Below, piece by piece: positions 45,266 to 52,874 of a stretch of DNA of 64,000 nt. Under the pieces are notes generated by a model. It was not told where the DNA came from, searched no databases, and worked only from the letters and a program-made list of their open reading frames with translations. The stretch comes from Streptomyces humi (lineage in GTDB: Bacteria > Actinomycetota > Actinomycetes > Streptomycetales > Streptomycetaceae). The stretch's first letter is position 1. The number at the start of each line of letters is the position of its first letter. The position numbers and the translations under genes were made by a program. The stretch lies in the NCBI RefSeq assembly GCF_001005085.2, contig NZ_LBMU02000023.1, positions 62,001 to 126,000 of the forward strand, written 5' to 3'.

Positions 45266-46129
45266 CTAGGGGCGTCTCAAGCGGGTTCCGCCGGTCAGGA
45301 TCGCCGCGGCCAGTGCGTCGGCCGCGCTCTGTGCGGGTGATCGTCGGTGGCTGTGCACCAGGACGAAGTCGACCTTGTCCAGTTCCGGCAGGCCCGCCCG
45401 GTCCGGGACACGGAACAGGCCCGGTGGGATCAGGCCCCTCGAATGGGCCATCACCCCGAGGCCCGCCCGCGCTGCCGCGATCAGGCCGTTGAGGCTGCCG
45501 CTGGTGCAGACGATGCGCCAGTCGCGGCCCTGGCGCTCCAGTGCCTCCAGGGCCAGGGCGCGCGTGATGCCCGGCGGCGGGTAGACGATCAGCGGTACCG
45601 GGCGGTCGGGGTCCAGACGCAGGCGTTCCGCGCCGATCCACACCAGGTCGTCGTGCCAGACCAGCTCGCCCAGCGGGTCCTCCGCGCGCCGCTTGGCCAG
45701 CACCAGGTCCAGCTTTCCGGCGGCCAGCTGCTCGTGCAGGGTGCCCGAGAGCTCCACCGTGAGCTCCAGGTCGACCTCGGGGTGGTCGTAGCGGAAGCCC
45801 TCCAGGATCTCGGGCAGCCGGGTCAGCACGAAGTCCTCCGACGCGCCGAAGCGGAGCCGGCCGCGCACCCGGGTGCCGGTGAAGAACGCCGCCGCCTGCT
45901 CGTGCACCTCGAGGATCCGGCGGGCGAAGCCGAGCATGGCCTCGCCGTCCTCGGTCAGCTCGACGGAGTGCGTGTCACGGGCGAACAGCTGGCGGCCGGC
46001 CGCGTCCTCCAGCCGGCGCACGTGCTGGCTGACCGTCGACTGGCGCAGTCCCAGACGGCGGGCGGCCTGGGTGAAGCTGAGCGTCTGGGCCACCGCCAGA
46101 AAGGTCCGCAGGTGCGTGGGGTCGTACAC
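45266..46129 (-). CDS. LysR-family regulator, divergent to a bile-acid-type symporter
   Basis: A 287-residue LysR protein. The N-terminal HTH spans about 3-62 (HLRTFLAVAQTLSFTQAARRLGLRQSTVSQHVRRLED), followed by a periplasmic-binding-type effector domain. The GTG at 46129 fits the family start exactly; no ribosome binding site is visible, so it may be leaderless. It is divergent from the symporter at 46288, the classical arrangement for LysR control of the adjacent gene. AACATGTT and GGTATACC palindromes occur in between. Downstream, 45205-45265 contains hairpin-forming repeats and the gene converges on the Lrp gene. Confidence 0.92.
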   Translation of the reverse strand: MYDPTHLRTFLAVAQTLSFTQAARRLGLRQSTVSQHVRRLEDAAGRQLFARDTHSVELTEDGEAMLGFARRILEVHEQAAAFFTGTRVRGRLRFGASEDFVLTRLPEILEGFRYDHPEVDLELTVELSGTLHEQLAAGKLDLVLAKRRAEDPLGELVWHDDLVWIGAERLRLDPDRPVPLIVYPPPGITRALALEALERQGRDWRIVCTSGSLNGLIAAARAGLGVMAHSRGLIPPGLFRVPDRAGLPELDKVDFVLVHSHRRSPAQSAADALAAAILTGGTRLRRP

Positions 46130-46287
46130 TCGAACATGTTATCGCGGAACGTGATGGCAGTCAGAGTGGTATACCGGATTCCCGATCACCTGCCGGAGGA
46201 GGACGATGGAGGGGGCCCTTCCGGCCCCGGCGAGACCCGGTCGCAGCGGCCGGGCGAGAACCCTGACCGACCCGCAAGTGGAGCACC

Positions 46288-47337
46288 GTGAAACGCCTGA
46301 GCTGGCCCAGTCGGATGCCGATCGACCCGTACGTGCTGCTGCTGCTCGGGACGGTGTGTCTCGCCGCGCTCCTCCCTGCCAGGGGCACGGCCGCCGACGT
46401 GGCCTCCGGCGCCTCCACGGCCGCGATCGCCTTCCTCTTCTTCCTCTACGGCGCCCGGCTCTCCACCCGCGAGGCCGTCGACGGGCTGCGCCACTGGCGA
46501 CTTCACGTCACGGTCCTGGTCTGCACCTTCGTGGTCTTCCCGGTGCTCGGGCTGGCCGCCCGTGGTCTGGTGCCGGTGCTGCTCACCCATCCGCTCTACC
46601 AGGGCCTGCTCTTCCTGACCCTGGTGCCCTCCACCATCCAGTCGTCGATCGCGTTCACCTCGATCGCCCGGGGCAACGTGCCCGCCGCGATCTGCGCCGG
46701 CTCCTTCTCCTCGCTCGTCGGCATCGTGCTGACCCCGCTGCTCGCCGCCGCGCTGCTCGGCAACAGCGGGGGCGGGTTCTCCGCCGACTCGATCGTCAAG
46801 ATCGTGCTCCAGCTGCTGGTGCCGTTCGTCGCCGGGCAGCTGCTGCGGCCCTGGATCGGCGAGTTCGTGAAACGGCACAAGAAGGTGCTCGGCCTGGTCG
46901 ACCGCGGCTCCATCCTGCTCGTCGTCTACACCGCGTTCAGCGAGGGAATGGTCAAGGGCATCTGGCACCAGGTCAGCGCCGTGCGGCTGGGCGGACTGCT
47001 CCTGGTGGAGGCCGTACTGCTCGCGGTGATGCTCCTGCTGACCTGGTACGGCGCCAAGGCGCTCGGCTTCGGGCGCGGGGACCGTGTCGCCATCCAGTTC
47101 GCAGGGTCGAAGAAGTCCCTCGCCTCGGGGCTGCCGATGGCCAGCGTGCTGTTCGGTGCCCACGCCTCGCTGGCCGTGCTGCCGCTGATGCTCTTCCACC
47201 AGATGCAGCTCATGGTGTGCGCGGTCATCGCCAAGCGCCGCGCCCACGACCCCGAGGTCCGGGAGGAGGCCGCGCCCCCGGCCGCCCCGACGGCGCAGTC
47301 ACGGCAGGCGGCCGTCACCGGGCCACCCGCCCGCTGA
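46288..47337 (+). CDS. bile acid:sodium symporter-family transporter (SBF/YfeH type)
   Basis: A 349-residue membrane protein with about ten hydrophobic segments. Its length and LFFLYGARLSTREAVDGLRHWRLH plus TLVPSTIQSSIAFTSIARGN match the BASS superfamily members of the YfeH/ACR3-like group. The likely substrate is an organic anion taken up with sodium; it is not necessarily a bile acid. GTG start at 46288. The C-terminal 35 residues are Ala/Pro-rich and cytoplasmic. Regulation by the divergent LysR is likely. Confidence 0.88.
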   Translation: MKRLSWPSRMPIDPYVLLLLGTVCLAALLPARGTAADVASGASTAAIAFLFFLYGARLSTREAVDGLRHWRLHVTVLVCTFVVFPVLGLAARGLVPVLLTHPLYQGLLFLTLVPSTIQSSIAFTSIARGNVPAAICAGSFSSLVGIVLTPLLAAALLGNSGGGFSADSIVKIVLQLLVPFVAGQLLRPWIGEFVKRHKKVLGLVDRGSILLVVYTAFSEGMVKGIWHQVSAVRLGGLLLVEAVLLAVMLLLTWYGAKALGFGRGDRVAIQFAGSKKSLASGLPMASVLFGAHASLAVLPLMLFHQMQLMVCAVIAKRRAHDPEVREEAAPPAAPTAQSRQAAVTGPPAR

Positions 47338-47345
47338 CCCCCCGG

Positions 47346-48263
47346 TCACGGGCGCAGCACGACCTTGCCCAGGTTGGCCCGTGACTCGACGGCCTCGTGG
47401 GCCCGCGCCGCGTCCGTCAGTGCGAACTCCGCGTGCACGGCCGGCCGGACCGCTCCCCGTGCGAACAGGCGCCACAGTTCCTGACGCCAGGCCTCGTACC
47501 GGGTCGGCTGCTCGCGGGCGATCAGGGCCATCTGGAAACCGGTCACCGACTTGGCGCCGACCAGCAGGTCGTACGCCTGGATCGTGCCGCCGCCCGAGCT
47601 GTACGCCACCAGCCGGCCGCCGGGTGCCAGTGCGGCGAGGGCCGGGGTGAGCAGGTCGCCGCCGACCGCGTCGAGGACGTAGTCGGCCGGGGTGCCCCAG
47701 TCCGCGTCGGTGTACGCCACCACCGCGTCGGCGCCCAGGGAGCGGACGAAGGGGGCTTTCGCCGGGTCGGAGACGGCGGCCACGACCCGGCCCGCTCCCC
47801 GGGCGCGGGCCAGCTGGACGGCGAGGTGGCCGACCCCGCTCGCGGCGGCCGTGACGAGGGCGGTCTCGCCCGGTGCGGGACGGGCCGCGGCAAGCGCGCC
47901 GAGGGCGACCAGGCCGCCGCGGACCAGAGCGACCGCCTCGACGGCGGAGGCGGTCCCGGGTACGGCGGAGGCCATCGCCTCGTGCAGGACGGCGTAGTCG
48001 GCGTAGCCGTGGCCGAAGCACAGGCCCGTGACCCGGTCGCCGGTGCGGAACCGGGTGGCTCCCGCGCCGACGGCCACCACCGCACCGGCGATCTCACCGC
48101 CCAGCGCGATCGGCTCCGCCGCCTCGGCGACCTTGCGGACCACCGGCAGCGTGACCCCGACCGCCTCGCAGCGGACCAGCAGCTCACCGGGGCCGGGCTC
48201 GGGGACCGGGGCCTCCTCCAGGAACAGGGGGCCGCCGGTGGACTCGTACCGGACGCGACGCAT
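47346..48263 (-). CDS. zinc-binding dehydrogenase / NADPH:quinone reductase family (MDR)
   Basis: A 305-residue medium-chain dehydrogenase. It has the GroES-like N-domain with EAPVPEPGPGELLVRCEAVG, a Rossmann motif ASGVGHLAVQLARARGAGRVV, and the quinone-reductase style C-terminus ARAHEAVESRANLGKVVL. No structural zinc Cys cluster is seen, consistent with quinone reductase-like members. The start at 48263 has GGAGG directly upstream. It is divergent from the MarR gene, with a shared inverted-repeat operator. Confidence 0.9.
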   Translation of the reverse strand: MRRVRYESTGGPLFLEEAPVPEPGPGELLVRCEAVGVTLPVVRKVAEAAEPIALGGEIAGAVVAVGAGATRFRTGDRVTGLCFGHGYADYAVLHEAMASAVPGTASAVEAVALVRGGLVALGALAAARPAPGETALVTAAASGVGHLAVQLARARGAGRVVAAVSDPAKAPFVRSLGADAVVAYTDADWGTPADYVLDAVGGDLLTPALAALAPGGRLVAYSSGGGTIQAYDLLVGAKSVTGFQMALIAREQPTRYEAWRQELWRLFARGAVRPAVHAEFALTDAARAHEAVESRANLGKVVLRP

Positions 48264-48298
48264 CGCACCTCCGTGAAGCGACAGATTCATGGGGAGTC

Positions 48299-48345
48299 CC
48301 AACGATAAGGCGAAGTCGTGGGTGAGTCCAACGATTTTTCGTTGG
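48299..48345. promoter_or_regulatory. MarR-type operator pair between quinone reductase and marR
   Basis: CCAACGATTTTTCGTTGG (48328-48345) is a perfect inverted repeat with 7-base arms and a 4-base AT spacer. A second CCAACGA half site lies at 48299-48305, with a looser partner (TCGTGG) at 48316. The region separates the divergent reductase and MarR genes, so MarR probably represses both from here. Confidence 0.75.
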
Positions 48346-48378
48346 GGGTGCCCATGGACATGTGGCTACGCTGCCCCC

Positions 48379-48819
48379 ATGTCCGAAGCCCCTCTCCCCG
48401 CCATCCGCTCCCTGCCCAGCTGGCTGCTCGGCCGGGCCGCCGCCCGCGGCCGCGCCCTCGTCGCCGAGGCGCTCGCCGAGCACGGCATGCGGATGTGGCA
48501 CCACGTGGTCCTCTCCGCAGTACGCGACCTCGCCCCCGTGGCCCAGGCCGACCTCGGCCGGTCCGTCGGCCTGGACCCGAAGGACCTGGTCGGCGTCCTG
48601 AACGACCTCCAGTCCGCCGCGCTCGTGGTGCGCGCGCCCGACCCCGCGGACCGCCGCAAGAACGCGGTCTCCCTCACCGACGAGGGCGGCCGCCTGCTCG
48701 CCCGCTGCGAAGAGGCGGCCCGCGCGGCCAACGACACCCTGCTCGCCCCGCTGTCGGCCGCCGAACGAGACCAGTTCACGGGCCTGTTGATCCGGATTTC
48801 CGGTACGGACGGCTCATGA
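48379..48819 (+). CDS. MarR-family transcriptional regulator
   Basis: A 146-residue winged-HTH protein. The wHTH region includes LAPVAQADLGRSVGLDPKDLVGVLNDLQSAALVVRAPDPADRRKNAVSLTDEG, with the characteristic wing DPADRRKN. The start at 48379 gives a standard MarR length; no ribosome binding site is obvious. It is divergent from the quinone reductase it likely controls. Effectors are usually phenolic or electrophilic compounds. The isochorismatase-fold gene follows 16 bases later. Confidence 0.9.
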   Translation: MSEAPLPAIRSLPSWLLGRAAARGRALVAEALAEHGMRMWHHVVLSAVRDLAPVAQADLGRSVGLDPKDLVGVLNDLQSAALVVRAPDPADRRKNAVSLTDEGGRLLARCEEAARAANDTLLAPLSAAERDQFTGLLIRISGTDGS

Positions 48820-48835
48820 CGGCTAACGTTCCGTC

Positions 48836-49363
48836 ATGACCGCACCCCTGGCGCTCGACCCGACGCGCACCGCCCTAGTCCTCGTCGACCTGATGGACCG
48901 CATCGTCGCGCTGCCCCTGGAGCCCCGCAAGGGCACCGAAGTCCTGCACGCCGCCGAGGAACTGGCCGCCGCCTTCCGCACGGCCGGCGCCCCCGTCGTG
49001 CTCATCCGGGTGGAGCGCCCCTCGCTCGCCGAGCAGCCGCCGGGCAGCGCGCTGGTGGCGGGACTGAGGAAAGAAGGGGACGTGGAGATCGTGAAGCGCA
49101 CGATCGGCGGCTTCCAGGGCACCGACCTCGACGCCACGCTGCGCCGGCTGGGCGTCACCCGGCTGGTGTTCGGCGGTATCGCCACCAACCTCGGAGTCGA
49201 GTCCACCGCCCGCGCCGCCGCCGACCTCGGCTATGACCTCGTCTTCGTCGAGGACGCCATGGCCGCCCTCACGGCCGCCGAGCACGACGCGTCCGTGCGG
49301 CTCGACTTCCCGCGCCTGGGCACGGTGGTGACCGCCGCCGGAGTCCGCCTCACCCGCGCCTGA
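48836..49363 (+). CDS. isochorismatase-fold hydrolase
   Basis: A 175-residue protein of the cysteine hydrolase/isochorismatase superfamily: Asp in VLVDLMD, Lys in IVKRTIGGF and the cis-peptide loop GGIATNLGVESTARAA. In true cysteine hydrolases the residue in that loop is Cys (typically TxxCVxxTA); here it is Gly, so the nucleophile is missing and an isochorismatase-like, non-cysteine mechanism or another role is expected. It starts 16 bases after marR and is probably co-transcribed. Confidence 0.88.
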   Translation: MTAPLALDPTRTALVLVDLMDRIVALPLEPRKGTEVLHAAEELAAAFRTAGAPVVLIRVERPSLAEQPPGSALVAGLRKEGDVEIVKRTIGGFQGTDLDATLRRLGVTRLVFGGIATNLGVESTARAAADLGYDLVFVEDAMAALTAAEHDASVRLDFPRLGTVVTAAGVRLTRA

Positions 49364-49367
49364 CCGC

Positions 49368-50087
49368 TCAGACCAGCGTCCCGCCGCCGTCCACCACCAC
49401 CACCGAACCGGTGCTGTACCCGCCCCGCATCAGATACAGGTACGCCTCCGCCACATCCGCCGGCTCGCCGACCCGTCCCACCGGCAGCGACCCGGCGGAG
49501 GCCCGGAACAGCCCCTCCCGGTCGGCCTCCGGCAGTTCCCGCCACAGCTCCGTCCGTACGATCCCCGGTGAGACGACGTTCACCCGCAGCGGCGCCAGTT
49601 CCACGGCCAGCGCCCGGGTCAGCGACTCCATCGCCCCGCACAGCGCCGATGCCACGCTGGAACCCGGCAGCGGCCTGCGTCCGGCCGTGCCCGTGGTCAG
49701 CACCACCGACCCGCCGGGGCGGATCGACCCGGCCCCGAGCTTCACCGCCGTGTACGCACCCCACAGCCGGGTGTCCAGGAAACTCCGGGCCGCCGCCAGG
49801 TCCGTGGCGGCCACGGTCTCCAGCAGCAACGCGTCACCCGCCGTGTACACCAGGTGGTCGTAGGCTCCGACGCCCGCGAAGAAGCCGCGCACCGCCTCCT
49901 CGTCCCCGGCGTCCAGCACCCCGCCCTCGGCGCCCTCGGGCAGCACCTTCAGCGCCGCGTCCACGTTCTCCCGACGGCGTGAGGCGACCACCACCCGCGC
50001 GCCCTCCCGCGCGGCGCCCCCGGCGACCGCGAGCCCGATGCCCGACGTGCCCCCGATGACGACGACACGCTGTCCTTGCAGATCCAT
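49368..50087 (-). CDS. SDR-family oxidoreductase, atypical active site
   Basis: A 239-residue short-chain dehydrogenase: cofactor motif VIGGTSGIGLA, NAG-like VYTAGDALLL, and PG(I/V) motif NVVSPGIVRTELW. The catalytic YxxxK is absent; the aligned segment reads ASALCGAME. Relatives with this replacement are known as divergent SDRs, and activity is uncertain. GTP/NAD preference cannot be read. It is divergent from a LysR gene, which probably regulates it. Confidence 0.85.
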   Translation of the reverse strand: MDLQGQRVVVIGGTSGIGLAVAGGAAREGARVVVASRRRENVDAALKVLPEGAEGGVLDAGDEEAVRGFFAGVGAYDHLVYTAGDALLLETVAATDLAAARSFLDTRLWGAYTAVKLGAGSIRPGGSVVLTTGTAGRRPLPGSSVASALCGAMESLTRALAVELAPLRVNVVSPGIVRTELWRELPEADREGLFRASAGSLPVGRVGEPADVAEAYLYLMRGGYSTGSVVVVDGGGTLV

Positions 50088-50114
50088 GGCGGATCCTCTC
50101 TTCCGAAGACTTCC

Positions 50115-50140
50115 GGCGCGAACCGTTGGCGCGAACCGTT
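50115..50140. promoter_or_regulatory. 13-bp direct repeat in SDR/LysR intergenic region
   Basis: GGCGCGAACCGTT occurs twice back to back (50115-50127, 50128-50140), followed by GG. It lies between the divergent SDR and LysR genes; direct repeats spaced about one helical turn plus are compatible with a LysR tetramer footprint. Confidence 0.5.
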
Positions 50141-50261
50141 GGAATGACCGCTGGTGTGCGGACGGTTCAAGGCTGCGGCCCCACCGCACCGCCCGTCCAA
50201 GACCTCTTCCGGCGTCGGCGATACCCTGAGGACATCGCCGGTGTCGCAGAGAGGTGCGGTC

Positions 50262-51086
50262 ATGGACCTGGACCTGCGCAAGGTCCGCTACTTCGTGGCG
50301 GTCGCCGAACTCCTCCACTTCGGCCGGGCCGCCGAGCGGCTGCACATCGCCCAGCCCGTCCTCAGCCGCCAGATCCGCGCGCTGGAGAAGGACTTGGGGG
50401 CCGAGCTGTTCGTACGCGACAGCCACGGCGTGACGTTGACCGGCGCCGGGGACCAGTTCCTAGAGGACGCCCGGCCCTTGCTGGCCGCCGCCGACGGCGC
50501 CCGGCGCCGCGCCTCCCAGGCCGCGCGCGGCAGACGGCGGCTGGTCGTCGGCTTCCGCGCCGGTGTCGTCGTCACCCGGGCCCTGCGCGCCTTCACCGCC
50601 GAGCACCCGGACATCGAGGCCAACGCCCGCCGGGTCGAGTGGGACGACCAGGAGCAGCTGATCCTCGACGGCACCGTCGACATCGCCTACGTACGGCAGC
50701 CGATCCGGCCGGACGGACTCGAACTGCGCCCCCTGTACGGCGAGCCCCGGGTGGCCATGCTCCCGGACCGGCACCGGCTCGCCGGGAAACAGGAGATCTC
50801 ACTCGCCGACCTCGACGGCGAGCAGTGGATCCGCTACAACGACCCCCGCCCCGGTGACCTTCCGCTGCGCACCATCGAGGAGAAGTTCGAGTGCGTGGCC
50901 GCGGGCGTCGCCATCACGATGGTGCCGCGCTCGGCCGCCGAGCAGTACTCCCGCCCGGACATCGTCTACGTCCCCGTCGTCGACGCCGAACCCGACCGGG
51001 TGCTGCTGGCCTGGGCGGCGGGCCGCCGCTCCCCGCTCGTCGCCGCGTTCGCCGCGGCCGCGGTGGCTGTCGCGGCACCCGACTGA
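50262..51086 (+). CDS. LysR-family regulator, divergent to the SDR
   Basis: A 274-residue LysR protein. HTH about 5-64 (LRKVRYFVAVAELLHFGRAAERLHIAQPVLSRQIRALEKDLG), followed by an effector domain (RRLVVGFRAGVVV...). AGAGGTG lies upstream of the ATG. It likely controls the divergent SDR gene and itself. A strong hairpin follows. Confidence 0.92.
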   Translation: MDLDLRKVRYFVAVAELLHFGRAAERLHIAQPVLSRQIRALEKDLGAELFVRDSHGVTLTGAGDQFLEDARPLLAAADGARRRASQAARGRRRLVVGFRAGVVVTRALRAFTAEHPDIEANARRVEWDDQEQLILDGTVDIAYVRQPIRPDGLELRPLYGEPRVAMLPDRHRLAGKQEISLADLDGEQWIRYNDPRPGDLPLRTIEEKFECVAAGVAITMVPRSAAEQYSRPDIVYVPVVDAEPDRVLLAWAAGRRSPLVAAFAAAAVAVAAPD

Positions 51087-51137
51087 GGCGGGGCCCCTGC
51101 GGCGCAGGGGGCGCTCCCCGCCGGTCGGGGCCCCGCC
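51087..51137. terminator. bidirectional terminator, LysR/fdhD
   Basis: GGCGGGGCCCC (51087-51097) and GGGGCCCCGCC (51127-51137) form a perfect 11-bp stem; the 29-base loop contains a smaller nested hairpin. It ends the LysR gene and the converging formate dehydrogenase operon. Confidence 0.75.
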
Positions 51138-51157
51138 GCCGTGACGCGGGGAACCGG

Positions 51158-52006
51158 TCAGCCCTGGGCGGCCGCGGCCCGCAGAGCGATGCGGTCCTCG
51201 CCCGCGTACACGTTCATGTTGCTGCCCCGCAGGAAGCCGACCAGCGTCAGACCGGTCTCCGCCGCCAGGTCCACCGCCAGCGACGACGGCGCCGAGACCG
51301 CCGCGAGCACCGGGATGCCCGCCATCACGGCCTTCTGCGCCAGCTCGAAGGAGGCCCGCCCGGAGACCAGCAGGACGGTGCGGGACAACGGCAGATCGCC
51401 GTTCTTCAGGGCCCGCCCGACCAGTTTGTCCACCGCGTTGTGCCGGCCCACGTCCTCCCGGACGTCCAGCAGTTCCCCGCCCTCCGTGAACAGGGCCGCC
51501 GCGTGCAGCCCCCCGGTCCGGTCGAACACCCGCTGCGCCGCGCGGAGCCGGTCGGGGAGGCTCGCGAGCAGTTCGGGCGTGACCCGGACCGGGGGAGTGT
51601 CGGCTATCGGCCAGCGAGTCGTCGTACGCACCGCGTCGAGGCTCGCCTTGCCGCAGAGCCCGCAGGACGAGGACGTGTACACGTTCCGTTCCAGTGTGAA
51701 GTCGGGGAGCTCGACGCCCGGGGTGGTGCGCACGTCGACCACGTTGTACGTGTTGGAGCCGTCGGCCGTCGCACCCGCGCAGTAGACGATGTTCTGGAGG
51801 TCGCCGGCGTCCGCCAGGACGCCCTCGCTCACCAGGAAACCGGCCGCCAGCGCGAAGTCGTCGCCGGGCGTGCGCATCGTGATCGCCAGCGGTTTCCCGT
51901 TGAGCCTGATCTCCAGCGGTTCCTCGGCGACGAGCGTGTCCGGCCGGGCGGAGACCGCTCCGTCGCGGATCCGGATGACCTTGCGTCGTTCCGTGACTCG
52001 TCCCAT
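51158..52006 (-). CDS. fdhD: formate dehydrogenase accessory sulfurtransferase FdhD
   Basis: A 282-residue protein. The active CxxC is Cys115-Gly-Leu-Cys118 in SSSCGLCGKAS. Other family marks are EEPLEIRLNG, GDDFALAAGFLVSEG and VGRHNAVDKLVG. FdhD transfers sulfur from IscS-type desulfurases to the bis-MGD cofactor, which is essential for formate dehydrogenase activity. It ends the FDH operon, 8 bases after the Fe-S subunit. Its presence confirms that the upstream molybdoenzyme is a formate-dehydrogenase-type enzyme rather than a nitrate reductase. Confidence 0.95.
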   Translation of the reverse strand: MGRVTERRKVIRIRDGAVSARPDTLVAEEPLEIRLNGKPLAITMRTPGDDFALAAGFLVSEGVLADAGDLQNIVYCAGATADGSNTYNVVDVRTTPGVELPDFTLERNVYTSSSCGLCGKASLDAVRTTTRWPIADTPPVRVTPELLASLPDRLRAAQRVFDRTGGLHAAALFTEGGELLDVREDVGRHNAVDKLVGRALKNGDLPLSRTVLLVSGRASFELAQKAVMAGIPVLAAVSAPSSLAVDLAAETGLTLVGFLRGSNMNVYAGEDRIALRAAAAQG

Positions 52007-52013
52007 GTCCTGA

Positions 52014-52874
52014 TCAGCCCCGGTTCTGTACGTGCTGGTAGCCGAAACGGCCCTTGATGCAGAGATTGCCGTGGGTCACCGGGTTGTCGTGCGGCGAGGT
52101 GACCTTGACTATCTCATTGTCCTGCACATGGAGCGTGAGGTTGCAGCCCACACCGCAGTACGCGCACACGGTGGTCGTCTCCGTCTGCCGCGACTCGTCC
52201 CAGGTACCCGCCGCCCGCATGTCGAACTCCGACTTGGACGACAGCGCCCCGGTGGGGCACACCTCCACGCAGTTCCCGCAGTACACGCATGCCGAGTCGG
52301 TCAGCGGGGCGTCGTGCTCGACGGCGATCCGGGCGTCGAAGCCACGCCCGGCCACGGAGATGGCGAAACTGTTCTGCCACTGGTCGCCGCAGGCGTCCAC
52401 GCACTTGTAGCACAGGATGCACTTACCGTAGTCGCGCACGTACAGCTCGTTGTCGATCCTGGGTTCCTCGTCGACGCGGGCCGCGCCGGGCCCGAAGCGG
52501 TCCGGTTTCGCCTCGTACTCCTTGATCCAGTCGGCGACCCGGGGCGTCGTCGACAGGTCCACCGAGGACGCCAGCAGTTCCAGCACGATCCTGCGGCTGT
52601 GCCGGACGCGTTCGGTGCCGGTGCGGACCACCATCCCCGGCTCCGCCCTGCGCGAGCAGGCGGGCACCAGCGTCCGGGACCCCTCCACCTCCACCACGCA
52701 CACCCGGCAGGCGTTCTTCGGGCGCAGGGTGTCGCCCTCGCACAGGGTCGGGACGTCCGTCCCGGCCGCCCGGCAGGCGTCCAGGATCGTGGCACCCTCC
52801 GGGACCCGCGCCGTCTCCCCGTCGATCGTGAACTCCAGCAGCCGGCGCGGTATCCCCAGCGGTGTGACGGTCAT
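52014..52874 (-). CDS. formate dehydrogenase Fe-S subunit carrying the detached N-terminal part of the Mo subunit
   Basis: A 286-residue protein matching only the N-terminal region of NuoG/FdsA-type FDH alpha chains. The [2Fe-2S] ligands Cys45, 56, 59 and 73 keep the exact x10-x2-x13 spacing. Two ferredoxin clusters use Cys152/155/158/162 and Cys196/199/202/206. The last segment (residues 237-286) is the [4Fe-4S] domain that normally opens the molybdenum domain, Cys237/240/244/272 with CIKGRFGY, and the protein then stops. The His/Cys [4Fe-4S] motif expected around residues 102-118 is absent. It overlaps the NuoEF gene by 4 bases. It probably completes the catalytic subunit by assembling with it. 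Confidence 0.88.
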   Translation of the reverse strand: MTVTPLGIPRRLLEFTIDGETARVPEGATILDACRAAGTDVPTLCEGDTLRPKNACRVCVVEVEGSRTLVPACSRRAEPGMVVRTGTERVRHSRRIVLELLASSVDLSTTPRVADWIKEYEAKPDRFGPGAARVDEEPRIDNELYVRDYGKCILCYKCVDACGDQWQNSFAISVAGRGFDARIAVEHDAPLTDSACVYCGNCVEVCPTGALSSKSEFDMRAAGTWDESRQTETTTVCAYCGVGCNLTLHVQDNEIVKVTSPHDNPVTHGNLCIKGRFGYQHVQNRG

